DNA of 64,000 bases from Megamerina dolium (taxonomy: Eukaryota; Arthropoda; Insecta; Diptera; Megamerinidae). The position numbers and the translations under genes were made by a program. The stretch lies in contig OY978530.1 in the NCBI GenBank assembly GCA_963854835.1, forward strand, positions 6,652,854 through 6,716,853, written 5' to 3'. The notes beneath the pieces were generated by a model. The model worked only from the letters and a program-made list of their open reading frames with translations, was not told where the DNA came from and made no database searches. This document shows, in pieces, positions 22,620 through 34,149 of this stretch. Numbering within the stretch: position 1 is the first letter of the stretch; each line of letters starts with the position of its first letter.

Positions 22620-23577
22620 AAAAGCTGACAAAGCACTTTCACACACAATTCGTAGTTCTGCACTTACGTAAGCATGCCAACAATGTTTAGACATTCCATA
22701 ATAACTAAAATCACGTGGACTACTCATATGTGTAAATATCAAAAAGTTGCTTCCTCATACAATAGGTACATACGAGTACATACGAGAGCGATCCCAGAAC
22801 TCCCCGACATGACATAAAGATGGCGGCAGTTGTTTGAAAAAAATTACTTTGGTGAAAACTGGCAACCTTATGAAACATGTGTTTTAAGTTTCAAGGCCCC
22901 AAGTTGTTTAGTATTTTTTTGGAGCCATTGAAAGTTAATGACCTCAGTGAATTTGTAAACATGGAAAAAATTGGTCACCGTTATGTAATTTAATACTTTC
23001 ATTTGAAAGTCCAACGAATATTAAAGTCGAACTAGATTCTACTCTGGGGGAGTCTGCTCCTTCGTTTACGACCATAAAATATTGGGTGGTAGAGTTTAAA
23101 CGACGTCGTACGAGCTGCCAAGACGAACACCGTAATGGTCGACCAATTGGTGGCCTCGCCAGAAACGGTTAAGAAAATCCACAAAATGGTATTTTATGAT
23201 AGCCGGCTGAAAGTGCGTGAGCTAGGTGAAATGACAGGCATTTCAAAAAGTGCTTTGCGTGGTATATTGAACGAAAATTTGGAGACGAAAAACCTGTGTG
23301 CAAGATGGCTGCTGCGTTTGCTCACAATAGAAGAAATTGTAAAGTACTGCGATCCTTACGAGGTCCTCCAGTATTAGTGTAAAAGTATATTAGTATAAAG
23401 GTGTAAAGTAATTATAACTGAAAGTAAAAAGTACCATGAATAAAGTGAAGAAGTGAAGATTGTTGTAGTCCCGAAGGATATTTAGCAGCTTAGGTTTAGG
23501 TGCGAATCTCATGTGTTACATCATTGAGTCTAGCCGTTAGGTAATTAGTCAGTTTTGTGAAAAAATAGTACACAACA
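22620..23577 (+). repeat. LTR of gypsy-type element X (5' LTR), split by a mariner fragment
   Basis: Segments 22620-22782 and 23337-23577 match, in order, parts of the antisense LTR at 25986-26667 and the LTR at 36861-37324; shared landmarks are AAAGCTGACAAAGCACTTTC, CACGTGGACTACTCAT and ATCCTTACGAGG. The 3' end is ...GTACACAACA, followed after three T by a primer binding site, so this is a 5' LTR. The first part of the LTR (before CTGACAAAGC) is diverged or missing. A mariner fragment replaces about 190 bases of it. Confidence 0.7.
22783..23336 (+). mobile_element. mariner (DD34D) 5' fragment
   Basis: The left end CGAGAGCGATCCCAGAACT follows TA (22781-22782) and matches the ends of the mariner at 62714-63965. 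The remnant of the transposase N-terminus covers 23080-23330 (SPETVKKIHKMV...LRGILNENLE). The catalytic half is missing; the sequence returns abruptly to LTR at about 23337. Confidence 0.8.
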
Positions 23578-23580
23578 TTT

Positions 23581-23598
23581 TGGAGCAGCCGGTAGGAT
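23581..23598 (+). other. primer binding site, tRNA-Ser type
   Basis: TGGAGCAGCCGGTAGGAT starts three bases after the LTR end. It differs by two bases from TGGCGCAGTCGGTAGGAT, the tRNA-Ser-complementary site I recall for 17.6/297-type gypsy elements. The same site recurs at 34084-34101 after a different LTR. Confidence 0.7.
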
Positions 23599-23640
23599 AC
23601 TGTGAAATATGTTGTATATACAAGGTGTTTTACGTTCAAC

Positions 23641-24867
23641 GTTTAACACAGTATAGGATCTACTTATAGTGCGGGTTTGACCAAAAGTCAAATGGACTCT
23701 AAAACCTATGAATCATTAGCAATAGAAATAGACGTTGCAATAACCGACACAATCGAATTCATGTGGAGCTTGATTAAGCAACACAGTTCATACGAGCAAC
23801 TCCAGCTCATAAAATCAAAGGTACATCATGGAAAGGTACTAAATCCAAAAAAGGAATTAGAAGCCACGTTATACGAGTTAAACGATCTATTGAAAAGCCA
23901 GAATGAAGCAGACTTAAAACAAAAAGACGATTTAGAGGCAGCAGAGATAGAAATTAGGGCTCTGCGAACCCAGATCGCAAAACAGGGATCCGAAGCGGAA
24001 TAGCTAGAAATATAGATTACTAAGACTCATAATAGAAATAAGGAATTAGAAGATTTACTAAAAGAAAAAGGCATTTCAGAAGAATTTATAGAGAAAAGGC
24101 TCAGAACCTCGGTTGACTCTGAGCAGCTAAGCGCACTCCAGGCAAAGAGAGGAATCTCGAAAGATAACGCTGCCTAGCACATGAGACACCTCTTCGTCGT
24201 CGTACACCAGTACGAAAAACACAACCAGATGTACCTGAATTAAGGCTAAAAATGGGTATTGACGAAATTGCACAAACCGTCAGTAGATTAGTCCCAGTAC
24301 TCACTTTTTTGAGTACCGAACCGAACAGCAGTCCATTTCTGGGTACCAATTAGCACGAAAAGCCATAAAACCCGATGAGCAGGAAGATTTCGTAGCATGT
24401 ATAAAACAGCGACTATGTGGTGATGCTTATAACTTGGTGCTAATATAGAGGAATTGTATACACTTCTGCGAAACTCATATTTGATGACCGTCCGCCTAGA
24501 ACCGCTCACGCACCAAATACAAGTCTCACGCCAACTACCTCAGGAGGATATACGTGTTTTAAGAATAGATACGGTGGGAGACCAAGCGTTGTTAAAAGAC
24601 CTAGAGGGGTATGCGAGGACATCTTTTATATCAGGCCTTCAAGATCCAAACTCAAAACTCATATGCTAGGTAAGACGGGCACGTTAGAAGAATTAGCAGA
24701 TGAATTAGCAGTTTGATATGAGAGCACTATATTCATACGATGCTCACTAGACTGAGGCCAGTAATAAAGTAGCATTTCACCAGAACAGAAATGACAAGAT
24801 GCCACTCGGAATAAACAAATACCAATAACGTAAGTCCCCAAAATAGCCAAAGGAAAGTTTTTACCTG
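23641..24867 (+). pseudogene. gag N-terminal and central part, element X
   Basis: An open segment at 23677-24003 (109 codons with a stop) carries IEFMWSLIKQHSSYEQLQL and a long Glu/Lys/Leu-rich helical region, matching the gag of element Y (34150-35967) throughout. It continues in broken frames through ISEEFIEKRLRTS and QIQVSRQLPQE to the start of the zinc-knuckle region at about 24860. There CCTG (24864-24867) is followed directly by the antisense LTR of element Y. The rest of this gag is not on this strand: it is found inverted at 33417 and below. Confidence 0.7.
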
Positions 24868-25489
24868 TGTTGTGCCTACTTTTCTGACACCTTAGATAAC
24901 TTATTTCTAGGACTTACCCTTTTTTTTCTTCTTCCAAACTGTAGCTCTCTCTTCCACGAAATATATCAATAGTGTGTATTTATTTAATCAATTCGTTTTC
25001 TCTTCACCATATGTTTTTTATGTTTTTTCTTTCACTTTATAGGATGTTGAATCCTCTCATAATGCAACTCTTGTTTATATAGGATGTTAAGTTCTTTCAC
25101 AACGTACTGTTAATTTTGTTGGTTGTTAAATCCTTTCACAATGTAACTATTCTTTTTATATGTTGGATGTTAAATCCTTTCACAATGTACTCTTAATTTT
25201 ATAGGATGTTAAATCCTTTCACAATGTACTCTTTATTTTATATATACACTAACTCGCTCTTCGAGTTATCTTACTTAACTAGATTCACTAACTGTCTATT
25301 TCAGCCGCCCGCTTAGTTTATATAGCCTGATGTCTGTGACGTAATTTACAGTTTAACCCTGTCCTTGGATAAAATAATTTCTGAAGAAGATGCAATTTCT
25401 TCAGTAGTTCATGATTATTATTTGTATTTAACACTGGTTGTAAATATTGTACGTGCGTTAAATATTATGTATTCATGGTTGTTGCTTAT
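24868..25489 (-). repeat. LTR of element Y, antisense, truncated
   Basis: TGTTGTGCCTACTTTTCTGA at 24868 is the reverse complement of the 3' end of the Y LTR at 33418-34080, and the match runs to about 25489 (equivalent to about 33713 in the other copy). The start of the LTR is missing and a SINE follows. Landmarks are CACAACGTACTG...TATAGGATGTTAA, with three extra tandem TAGGATGTTAAATCCTTTCACAATG-like units (25020-25220) that are fewer in the 33.8 kb copy. Confidence 0.8.
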
Positions 25490-25757
25490 TTTTAGAAGGG
25501 ACCTACTTATTTTAACCGGTTCCGAACGGCAGAACACTTGTGACATCACTTCTTCTGAGCTTCGTCACAGAGTTCTTTTAGAAGTTTTTTCATGGCAAGT
25601 TGTTACTGTAGAAAGAATTGGCAATTGCTTGCCGGCAGGTGGGTACCGTTCGAAAGAAAAATCTTATCGATATTAAATTTGTTATGCATCAGCCGGGGAT
25701 TGAACCACGACCTACAGATCAGAAGACGAACACACTAACCACTGAGCTACGGCACCA
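25490..25757 (-). mobile_element. tRNA-headed SINE, copy S3, tail missing
   Basis: The tRNA-like head (minus strand GGTGCCGTAGCTCAGTGG; B box GGTTCAATCCCC) ends at 25757 and the body extends to about 25490, where it meets Y LTR sequence. The hairpin and AT-rich tail found in the other copies are absent and no target duplication is visible, so the 3' part was lost at a rearrangement or truncation point. Confidence 0.85.
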
Positions 25758-25759
25758 CA

Positions 25760-25985
25760 GACTGCATTTGTAAAATTCTAATCTCGAGTTCCAATTTCGA
25801 CAATGTCCCGTTGTGTTCCACATCGTCTAGTAGTGACACCATAGGTTTAGAGAGTCTCTCGTAGTTGTTAGCCATTACCGTGATATGTTGCTTCATCATC
25901 TCATACGTTTCGCTATTTCTTTCGTCCACATGTTTTAGATAATTGTATATGTTTTCTGCATCTCGATACTATCACACTAGTTAGC
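25760..25985 (-). pseudogene. short open segment with helical, env-like composition
   Basis: On the minus strand an uninterrupted frame of about 70 codons contains NIYNYLKHVDERNSETYEMM and LSKPMVSLLDDVEHNG. The pattern of spaced Leu, Met and charged residues resembles the coiled region after the fusion peptide in insect env-like proteins, but the match is by eye and weak. It lies between a SINE and an LTR of element X. Confidence 0.3.
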
Positions 25986-26684
25986 TGAAATAAAACAATT
26001 ATACTTGATCAATTACACGATACTTGCGATTTTCGGCTTTCGCTTTATTCCTGGTATTTCTTCCAATTTTACACTTTTACACTAATACTGGAGGGTCTCG
26101 TAAGGATAGCAGTATTTTACAATTTCTTACACGCTAGCACTTCACAACTCGGTACAAGACTCACAACTAAAAGGCGACTGCCTTCAGTGAGCTGGCAGTT
26201 TATATACCATTTTTCTAACACTAGCCACATATCAATCTACCCACATACCAACATATAACATACAATAATATATTCACACCACATGTATGAATGTATGGAA
26301 GTGTGTACGTATGTACACCATTACGTGGGAAAGCAACTTTTTGATATTCACACACATGAGTAGTCCACGTGAGTTTAGTTATCAAGGAATGTCTAAACAT
26401 GTATGCTTACACAGGTATGATTACGTAAGTGCAGAACTACGAATTGTGTGGGAAAGTGCTTTGTCAGCTTTTTCACATCCAACTGCAACTCAGTTAACTC
26501 AATGTTCTGGCATTCCACAATTATAAGTAATATTAGTATGGATTGTGTATTTCACAACTTCGAGCAATGTTGGTATGTGTATGAATAAATATGTAGTTCC
26601 CAATTTCGGGAAATATGTCGCGAGGCAAAATTGCATATGTGCATATTTCATATTTTGGCTCGCAACATCCCTCCTTTCTCTCAA
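25986..26684 (-). repeat. 3' LTR of element X with polypurine tract
   Basis: Read on the minus strand, GAGAGAAAGGAGGGA (26684-26668) is a polypurine tract directly followed by TGTTGCGAGCC at 26667, the LTR start. The LTR then carries the X landmarks (CTGACAAAGCACTTTC, CACGTGGACTACTCATG, ATCCTTACGAGACCCTCC) down to about 25986. The first 52 bases form a stem: 26652-26667 pairs with 26616-26631. The presence of the tract makes this a 3' LTR. Confidence 0.75.
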
Positions 26685-27849
26685 GAAGAAAAAATTATCA
26701 TTATGAAATAATAATAATTTTTTCTTATAAAGAAAAAGTTAAAATTATGCTTATTTTGTAAAATTTAGCACAATTAAAAATGTATGATACTATGAGGAAT
26801 AAAATACGAAGTATTATGTACATATATGGTTACTGGTAATTCGGTGATTATGGTGCCGATGATGACGATGAGTTTCCTGCTAGTTGTTGTCTGCTGTATT
26901 TAGCTTTTTTTAATGGTTTTGTTGCAGATTTTGTTGTTGAAGTCTAGTGATGAAAACAGTAACTTCTAATTTATCAAAGTTATATTTTTGTTTCGGCAAT
27001 TAGAGCGAGATTATTTACATTTAGTTGATTTTCTGGATGTTTTGTCATGGAATCGTTTTCTGGATTATTATTGTGGAAAGTTGGTTTGGTGTGCTTGTGG
27101 GTTAATGCTGGTGTCTAATGCGTCCAATGGTTTGATTCGACAGAATTTTTTTTTGTATAGGAATGGTATGAACAATAGCTTGTAAAGTGGATTTTATGTG
27201 TACCGCACTGCTAAGCAATATTGTCGATGTGAAACTCTGTACTCCTGGTGTAAGTGTTCAATAATTGGAGCAATAATGAATATGTAATTTTGGTTCTATT
27301 GTTTATCATTTTCTTCTGATGTGGATCAAAATCCATTGTCACTGATAAATACAGTAGCTGAAATATTTCATTCGGTTTTGGTTGCATAGCTGTTATTGTT
27401 GATGTCTCAGTATTAGCTATTAGCTATTGTTGATTCCTCATAGCTATTATTGTCACACTGTCTAGGTACGCCAAAGTTATTTGTTGTAAATTTTATTGTT
27501 TTGTAAGTTTGTTATGGGTACTAGCTGTACTGGGCCTGCTTTGTTTTCTGCTATGGGTTTATTTGTCCTTTACTGCCTCATGGATAGTTTTGTGTCATCC
27601 TTCTCTTGGTTGCTACTGTTGTTAAAGCTGTTAATGTTGCTACGTTTGCATCTCTCGCAATTTCACAGTATGAGTTGATTTTGGATTCTCGTGGACATAC
27701 TGCTGCTCTCTTGTGTTTGTAGGGGAATTACCAGATTCTTTTTCAATAATAGACCACTTGCATCTACTATATATATTATAACTACTATATCTACTATATC
27801 ACTTATTTAGTTAATTTTTCTTATTAAGATTTACATATGTTCTTATATA

Positions 27850-28216
27850 AAAATAAAAATAAATATGTGGCACTTAAAGCCCCAAAGAGCTCATTGGCCG
27901 AGCTTCTTTTCCATTACTGTTGTGCGTCTTAAATTTGGACAGTATTAGAAGGGACCTACTTATTTTAACCGGTGCCGAACGGCAGAACACTTGTGACATT
28001 ACTTTTTCTGATCTTTGTCACAGAGTTCTTTTAGAAGCTTTTTCATGGCAAGTTGTTACTGTCGGAAGAATTGCCAATTGCTTGCTGAGAGGTGGGTACC
28101 ATTCGAAAGAAAAATCTTATCGATATTAAATTTGTTATGCATCAGCCGGGGATTGAACTACGACCTACAGATCAGAAGGCGAACACACTAACCACTGAGC
28201 TACGGCACCATACATG
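27850..28216 (-). mobile_element. tRNA-headed SINE, copy S4
   Basis: A full copy with perfect 15-bp target duplications, ATATGTTCTTATATA at 27835-27849 and 28217-28231. Head on the right (GGTGCCGTAGCTCAGTGG on the minus strand), tail on the left (GCTCTTTGGGGCTTTAAG, TGCCACATATTTATT). The perfect duplication makes this one of the younger events. Confidence 0.93.
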
Positions 28217-28441
28217 ATATGTTCTTATATACCATATAAAAATAATAATTTTTTTTTTTTGCAATATTCATTTATAATCTATACTTAATTTTTTAAAAGG
28301 TATTAAAAATGCATCGTTGTTTGGTACAAAAATATAGTGACAACATTGCATTCTCTCTTCATAGTTGCAAGGTGGTATGATCATCAATATTTGTTGAAAA
28401 CGGAACGTATTTTGTTACATATATTTCATCTTATTTTTACG

Positions 28442-28544
<103 letters not shown>

Positions 28545-29700
28545 TAGTACTTTGTGTTTTTAATTTTTTGTTTGTTTTGTATTCAACCTAGCTAACCTAT
28601 TGCCTATTTATCATGTTCCTTCAGATAAATCCTAACGTGTTCTTACTATACTGTATTTGCTGTATATTTCTAACCCTCTAGTTGTAATTTTCCTTAAAAT
28701 ATTGTATTATTTTTGGATGCATCCTCTATACTTAGCCCGCCCAGTGCGCATGAGTATCCAACCACAGAATTACAATTCAAGGCGATGAATTGCAACAGAT
28801 GTCTTTATACGCATTAACACTGCGCCTACGTCTTTCTAATTTGTAAAATATTCAAAATTTATACATTAACTCCATAACTTCTTGTGTTTCATATCTACTC
28901 GTAAATATCTTATTTCTTCTTTTCTATGACCTGCTATGTCTCTTTCTATTTTGTCTTAATCCCTTCGAAAAATTGTATATATATTTTTTTTGGTGTTCCA
29001 GCGTTGATGCTGCACTTTCCACAGTATAGTACTTTCCAATTTCGTCTTCAGCTATTTTTTTAGTGTACCTATATTTTCTTGTAGGATATTAAAGTAGAAA
29101 TTTTTAATATTTTTGTATATATCAATATTTTATTTTATTGTTGTCAAAAATAAAGTAATAAAGGGAAGGAAGGGAGAAAGAAAAAATAAATAAATGAAAT
29201 TCTCATACCATTCCCATAATTGTCAGTCGATTAAATTTATTTCCATACATCTATGGTCAGCGTATTATAAAACGACATTTGATTCATGACGGTTTATTAT
29301 TATTTTTTCTTGCATCTAGAATTTGTTTATTTGAAAAAATATTCTTATATGTTGGAATTATTTTAATTATCATGTTTAGGAATTTTATACTTTCATGCCC
29401 AAAACCAAAATTTTCATAGTTGTGCATTTGCTAGTGTTATGTGCATTTTGTCTGTAATATGATTCTTGTATATTTATATACTTTATTATTTTGGGTTTCG
29501 TTTTCACAATATTTTGTATTTTGTTTAGTCTGAAAATTTAATTCTCGTGTATCTTTGTTTTGTACATTTCGTTCTCATGGTTCTATGCGTACTCGGTATT
29601 ATGTTATTGCAAGGTGTTTTTTGTAGAGATTTGGATCATGGAATTTAATATTAATTTAATTTTGGTGGAAAGGTTTTATTAAATTGTTGTGGTACTTTTT

Positions 29701-32700
29701 CTACTTTCGTCCGATTTGTATAGTCATTGTTACTGCACTGTTTATGTTTACTATTTCGTAGGGTCCAGTCCAAATGGGACTAAATTTGTTTTTCCTCGTT
29801 TGATTTTTTAATAAAACCTTTTCTCCTACTCTAAAACTTATCGGGTGTATATTCTTGTCGTACCTTCTCTTGGCGGTTTCCCTTGCCTTTTCCTGATTTC
29901 CCTTAATTACTGCATGGGACCTCTGTATTTGATATTTTAATAACTTATTTTGATCTTCTGCGTTGTACAATGGTGTTCTTTTGGTTTTTAGATTTCTTGG
30001 TATGTCGGTGTTAAGGCCGTATAGTATGCTAAAAGGTGTTCGTTTGGTGGTAGTATGTATTCTATTATTGTGTACATGCATTGCTGATGCCAACCACTGA
30101 TCCCAATTTGAACCATCTTCTTTAACGAAACTCCTAAGATATTCCGCTAAGGGTCTATGATTTATTTCTAGAAAACCGTTTGCTTGTGGGTGATATGGCG
30201 TTATATGTAATTTTTTAAAATTTGTACCATTGTCTGTGACTAAAATTTTTGGTATGTTGTAGCGTGTATTAACCTCGTTGCAGAATGCTTTTGCTACTGT
30301 GCTAGATTCTGCATCAGAAATAGGTACACAAATGAACAATTTTGGAAAATCATCTTGAAAAGCAAGAATGTACTTATTTCGCGATGTGGTTTCTAGGAGA
30401 ATTCCCACCATATCTATAGAAAATTTTTCAAATGGCTTAGATGGTGTATCGGTTCATATCATTGGCATTTTCGTGAGCCTCGAGATATTGTTAGTTTGAC
30501 ACTTTCTACAATTTTTAACATATTCTTTAATCTGGCTTCGCATACCTTTCCACCTGTACTGTCTTCTAATCCTGAAATAAGTTTTCAAAGCACCCTGATG
30601 CCCTCTTAGAGGTGAATCATGGAAATTGCGAAGATCGTCGATATGTCTTCTCATCAGTGAGAAGTTCCGCATTCTTGTTCTCCTGATTTTCTACATTTTC
30701 ATCTAGTTTTTACTCGTCATCAGAGCTATCATCAAGCTCTTCGTCGACTTTTTTCCTCGCCATAGAACGAGTCACAACCATTGTTGACTCCTGATTCGGT
30801 TGTGGAACTCTGCTGAGCGCATCCGCGTTCAAGTTCCGTTTGCCTGGTTTATAAATTATTACAATATCAAATTCAGATAATTTGTGCCTGAAACGTGCTA
30901 AACGTGATGTCTGATCCTTCAGGTGTGCAATTCCTTGTAGTGGCTGGTGGTCGGTGTAGAACTTGAACGGTCTACCGAGGAGATAAGCTCGATAATTCTT
31001 CACAGCCCACACGATGGCCAGGAATTCTTTTTCGATGGTGGAATACATTTTTTCAGTATCACTGAGCGCTCTGCTCGCAAAGGCTATTGGTCTATCTTTT
31101 CCGATTTCACAATGCGATATAATTGCACCTACAGCCTCGTTCTAGCATCTGTTGTTAACACAAAAGGTTTAGAAAAATCTGGGTAGGCTAAAATTGGCGG
31201 AGAGCAAATTGCTCGCTTCAAATCTTCAAAAGCTTTCTGACATTTTTCTGTCCATTCAAATTTAGAGTCTTTTCTGAGTAATTTGTTGATGGGCAGTGCC
31301 ATACTAGCCATATTCTCAACAAATTTTTGATAATAATTTACTAAACCTAGAAATGCCTGAAAATTTTTCTTATTTTTTGGCACAGGAATATTTTTAACAC
31401 ATTCCACCTTACCAGGGTCTGGTAACGCTCCTTCCTCAGTTCATTTTTGGCCTAGGTAAATTATCTATTTTCGTAGAAACTGGCACTTTTCTGTATTTAA
31501 CTTCAAGTTATGTTTACGTAAAAGTCCAAATACTATCCGTAAAAGCTATTCATGTTGTGCCAAGTTCCGACCATAGACGACGATGTCATCCAAATAGACA
31601 AACAACCTATGCCTTGAAGTCCTGTTAGTACATGATTCATTCGTCTTTGGAAGGTGACAGGGGCTCCTGTTAAGCCGAAAGGCATTCTGTTAAATTCATA
31701 GTGCCCAACACCTGTACTAAAAACTGTTTTTTCTCTGTCTGATTCTTTCAATAACACTTGATGATACCCACTGGCCAAATTAAGTGTAGTGAAACATCTA
31801 CAATGACCTAACTGGTCTAATATTTCATCGATTCGGGGAATGGGAAAAACTGGTTTAATGGTGGCGTCATTTAATTTCCTGAAATCTACTACTAGCCTCC
31901 ATTTTCTTTTACCATCTTCTCCCACTTTCTTTGACACCAAAATTATGGGAGAATTCCAGGGCGAAGAACTGGAAATAATTATGTCGTCTTCGAACATTTT
32001 GTTTACTTGCTTATTGTGTTTTCCTTATGCGCTTCTGGTAGCCTGTACTGTCTTTGGTTGATTGACCCCTGGTCTGTTTTTATTGGTATGGTGTGTTTTA
32101 TACCTGTGGTGTGAGGCAATTTGTCGCCTTCTAAGAAAAATAAATCGTGGAATGACTTAAGTATTCCATCTATGGATCTCTTTTCCTCAATGTTTAAGAT
32201 TTCGTCTAGCTTAATTGTTTCTAATATTTTGGTAGCCCATTTGTGGTTATCAGTTTTCTTAATGGTATTTATTTCATGAGTTATGTCGTATTCTACGTGC
32301 TGTAAATGGTTAAATTTAATTATATTGATTTTAAGTTTATTATTTACAATGTATGAATCTGCATTCGTATTGAGCATTGAGACATACAATATGTTCTCCG
32401 TCGCACTGCCGAATGTCTCACATAAATATATTCCAGGAGATACTTCCTGTTTCTCTACTGTAATTGATTCAAAATTTGTATTTACTTTAATGGGGACTAC
32501 CTTCATAGTTCTCCCAGATACTATAACCTCACTGGTGTGTAGTACTCTATTACCCTCATTCAACGGTTTGTGAGGTAAAGTCATCAAATGCTGTTTTCGT
32601 TCACCGGACAAAATCAGCTTCTTTTTCATGGTATTGATAACCGATCGGTTCCATAAATTGTTTCTACCTAGGATACCATCAGCAGGTATCCCTCTCTCTT

Positions 32701-33417
32701 CAGAGATTAAATATAGTTCTAAAATCAAATCTTTAGTCCTCTCGTGTTGGACTGCTATTGATCCTAATGTGGTGACAAATCCTCCGAATGCACCACTAAG
32801 ATTTTTTCTTAAATGTCGCTTCTTGCCTGAAATATTCATCAATTACTGAGGACATTATTAAACTGGTATCTGCCCCAGAGTTTACTAATAAAATGTGTTT
32901 CCCATTTTTTGCTTCCTCACACTGAGACTCAATGAACACATCATCTACATCAGAGACGCCCAAACAGATGGATGGTCAACATTTTCCTCTGGACGCTTGA
33001 CTACCAACTTCAACCATCTTGCTATCTAACGTGTAGGGTGTGTCAACAATCTCTAACTACGCATGACTGACACCTTCCGTTTCAGCTGGCCTACCTTTAG
33101 CAAAATATTAGGGTTCACGATTTATTGTCCGTACCTGAGCCGCCCGTAGTTTCCCTGGGTTTTTTCCCATACTTTGCGTTTACAACAATCGGCGATCCTG
33201 TGTCCCGGCTTCTTACAAAAAAGCATTTGCTCTGAATTTTAGCGACCAGGGCCTTTGCTTTCTTGATTCCCTTTTCCTTGTGACCTGTTGTTGCTAAAAG
33301 GTGTGCATGACAAATTGAACTCATGTCCGTATTTTTTACCCTTTATGCCACGGGGCACGTTCTTTCTTTTAAAACAATCGTATCTGGTGTGCCCCTTTTT
33401 GTCGCAAAAGGTCCAGG
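29701..33417 (-). pseudogene. gypsy-type gag end, protease, RT, RNase H and integrase
   Basis: On the minus strand the order is: zinc knuckle CDKKGHTRYDC (33410-33370) and a partial second knuckle; protease near 32885-32855, where the active-site triplet reads NSG instead of D(S/T)G; a 279-codon frame to 32003; RT (31997-31533, KWRLVVDFRKLND, FTTLNLASGYHQ) that slips frame just before the LDDI box near 31590; RNase H tether and RNase H (31407-30710, IEKEFLAIVWAV, FYTDHQPLQG, NADALSRV); integrase HHCC (30670-30480) and core (30411-29701, VTDNGTNF then PYHPQANG, with a deletion between). Several stops and frameshifts leave no complete Pol. The layout is that of Ty3/gypsy. Confidence 0.85.
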
Positions 33418-34080
33418 TGTTGTGAGTCAAAATAATGCTTATCTAATTTATGCGTTTTGACTCACTACAAATGTTACATTAATATTACTAATATATTATT
33501 CTATTACGTTATATTATTATGTTATACTATTATGTGTGTATACTTTATGTGTATACTTTATGAATTACTATGCATACCGTGATTATCATTAGCTAAAATG
33601 GGTTATATTTATAAAAATGCGTGGCGAGCGTTATGGTATCTCACTGTATGATTATGAAATAATTTAGCAACTATACACAGTAAAAAGAAAAAAAACCAAA
33701 AAGAAGGAAAACAAAATAAGCAACAACCATGAATACATAATATTTAACGCACGTACAATATTTACAACAAGTGTTAAATACAAATAGTAATCATGAACTA
33801 CTGAAGAAATTGCAACTTATAAAATTACCAGTACGTTGTGAAAGAACTTAACATCCTATAAAAACAAGAGTTGCATTATGAGAGGATTCAACATCCTATA
33901 AAGTGAAAGAAAAAACATAAAAAACATATGGTGAAGAGAAAACGAATTGATTAAATAAATACACACTATTGATATATTTCGTGGAAGAGAGAGCTACAGT
34001 TTGGAAGAAGAAAAAAAGAGTAAGTCCTAGAAATAAGTTATCTAAGGAAAAGTTACGGTGTCAGAAAAGTAGATATAACA
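33418..34080 (+). repeat. 5' LTR of element Y
   Basis: It starts TGTTGTGAGTC, ends ATATAACA, and is followed by the same primer site as element X. The length is 663 bp. The first 53 bases fold into a stem (TGTTGTGAGTCAAAA with TTTTGACTCACTACA). CAGG (33414-33417) precedes it; its complement CCTG precedes the other Y LTR at 24864-24867. Inside are two TAACATCCTATAAA-like units (33845-33905). Confidence 0.8.
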
Positions 34081-34083
34081 TTT

Positions 34084-34101
34084 TGGAGCAGCCGGTAGGA
34101 T
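34084..34101 (+). other. primer binding site of element Y, tRNA-Ser type
   Basis: TGGAGCAGCCGGTAGGAT follows the LTR after three T, identical to the site at 23581-23598. Two elements with different LTRs share primer site and gag type. Confidence 0.7.
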
Positions 34102-34149
34102 ACTGCGAAGTATATTGTAAGACAAGATATTTTACGTTAAACGTTCAAC

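Noticed and set aside
25020..25220. CRISPR-like array of repeated GGATGTTAAATCCTTTCACA units
   Set aside because: Units are imperfect, without regular spacers, and lie inside an LTR of a eukaryotic element.
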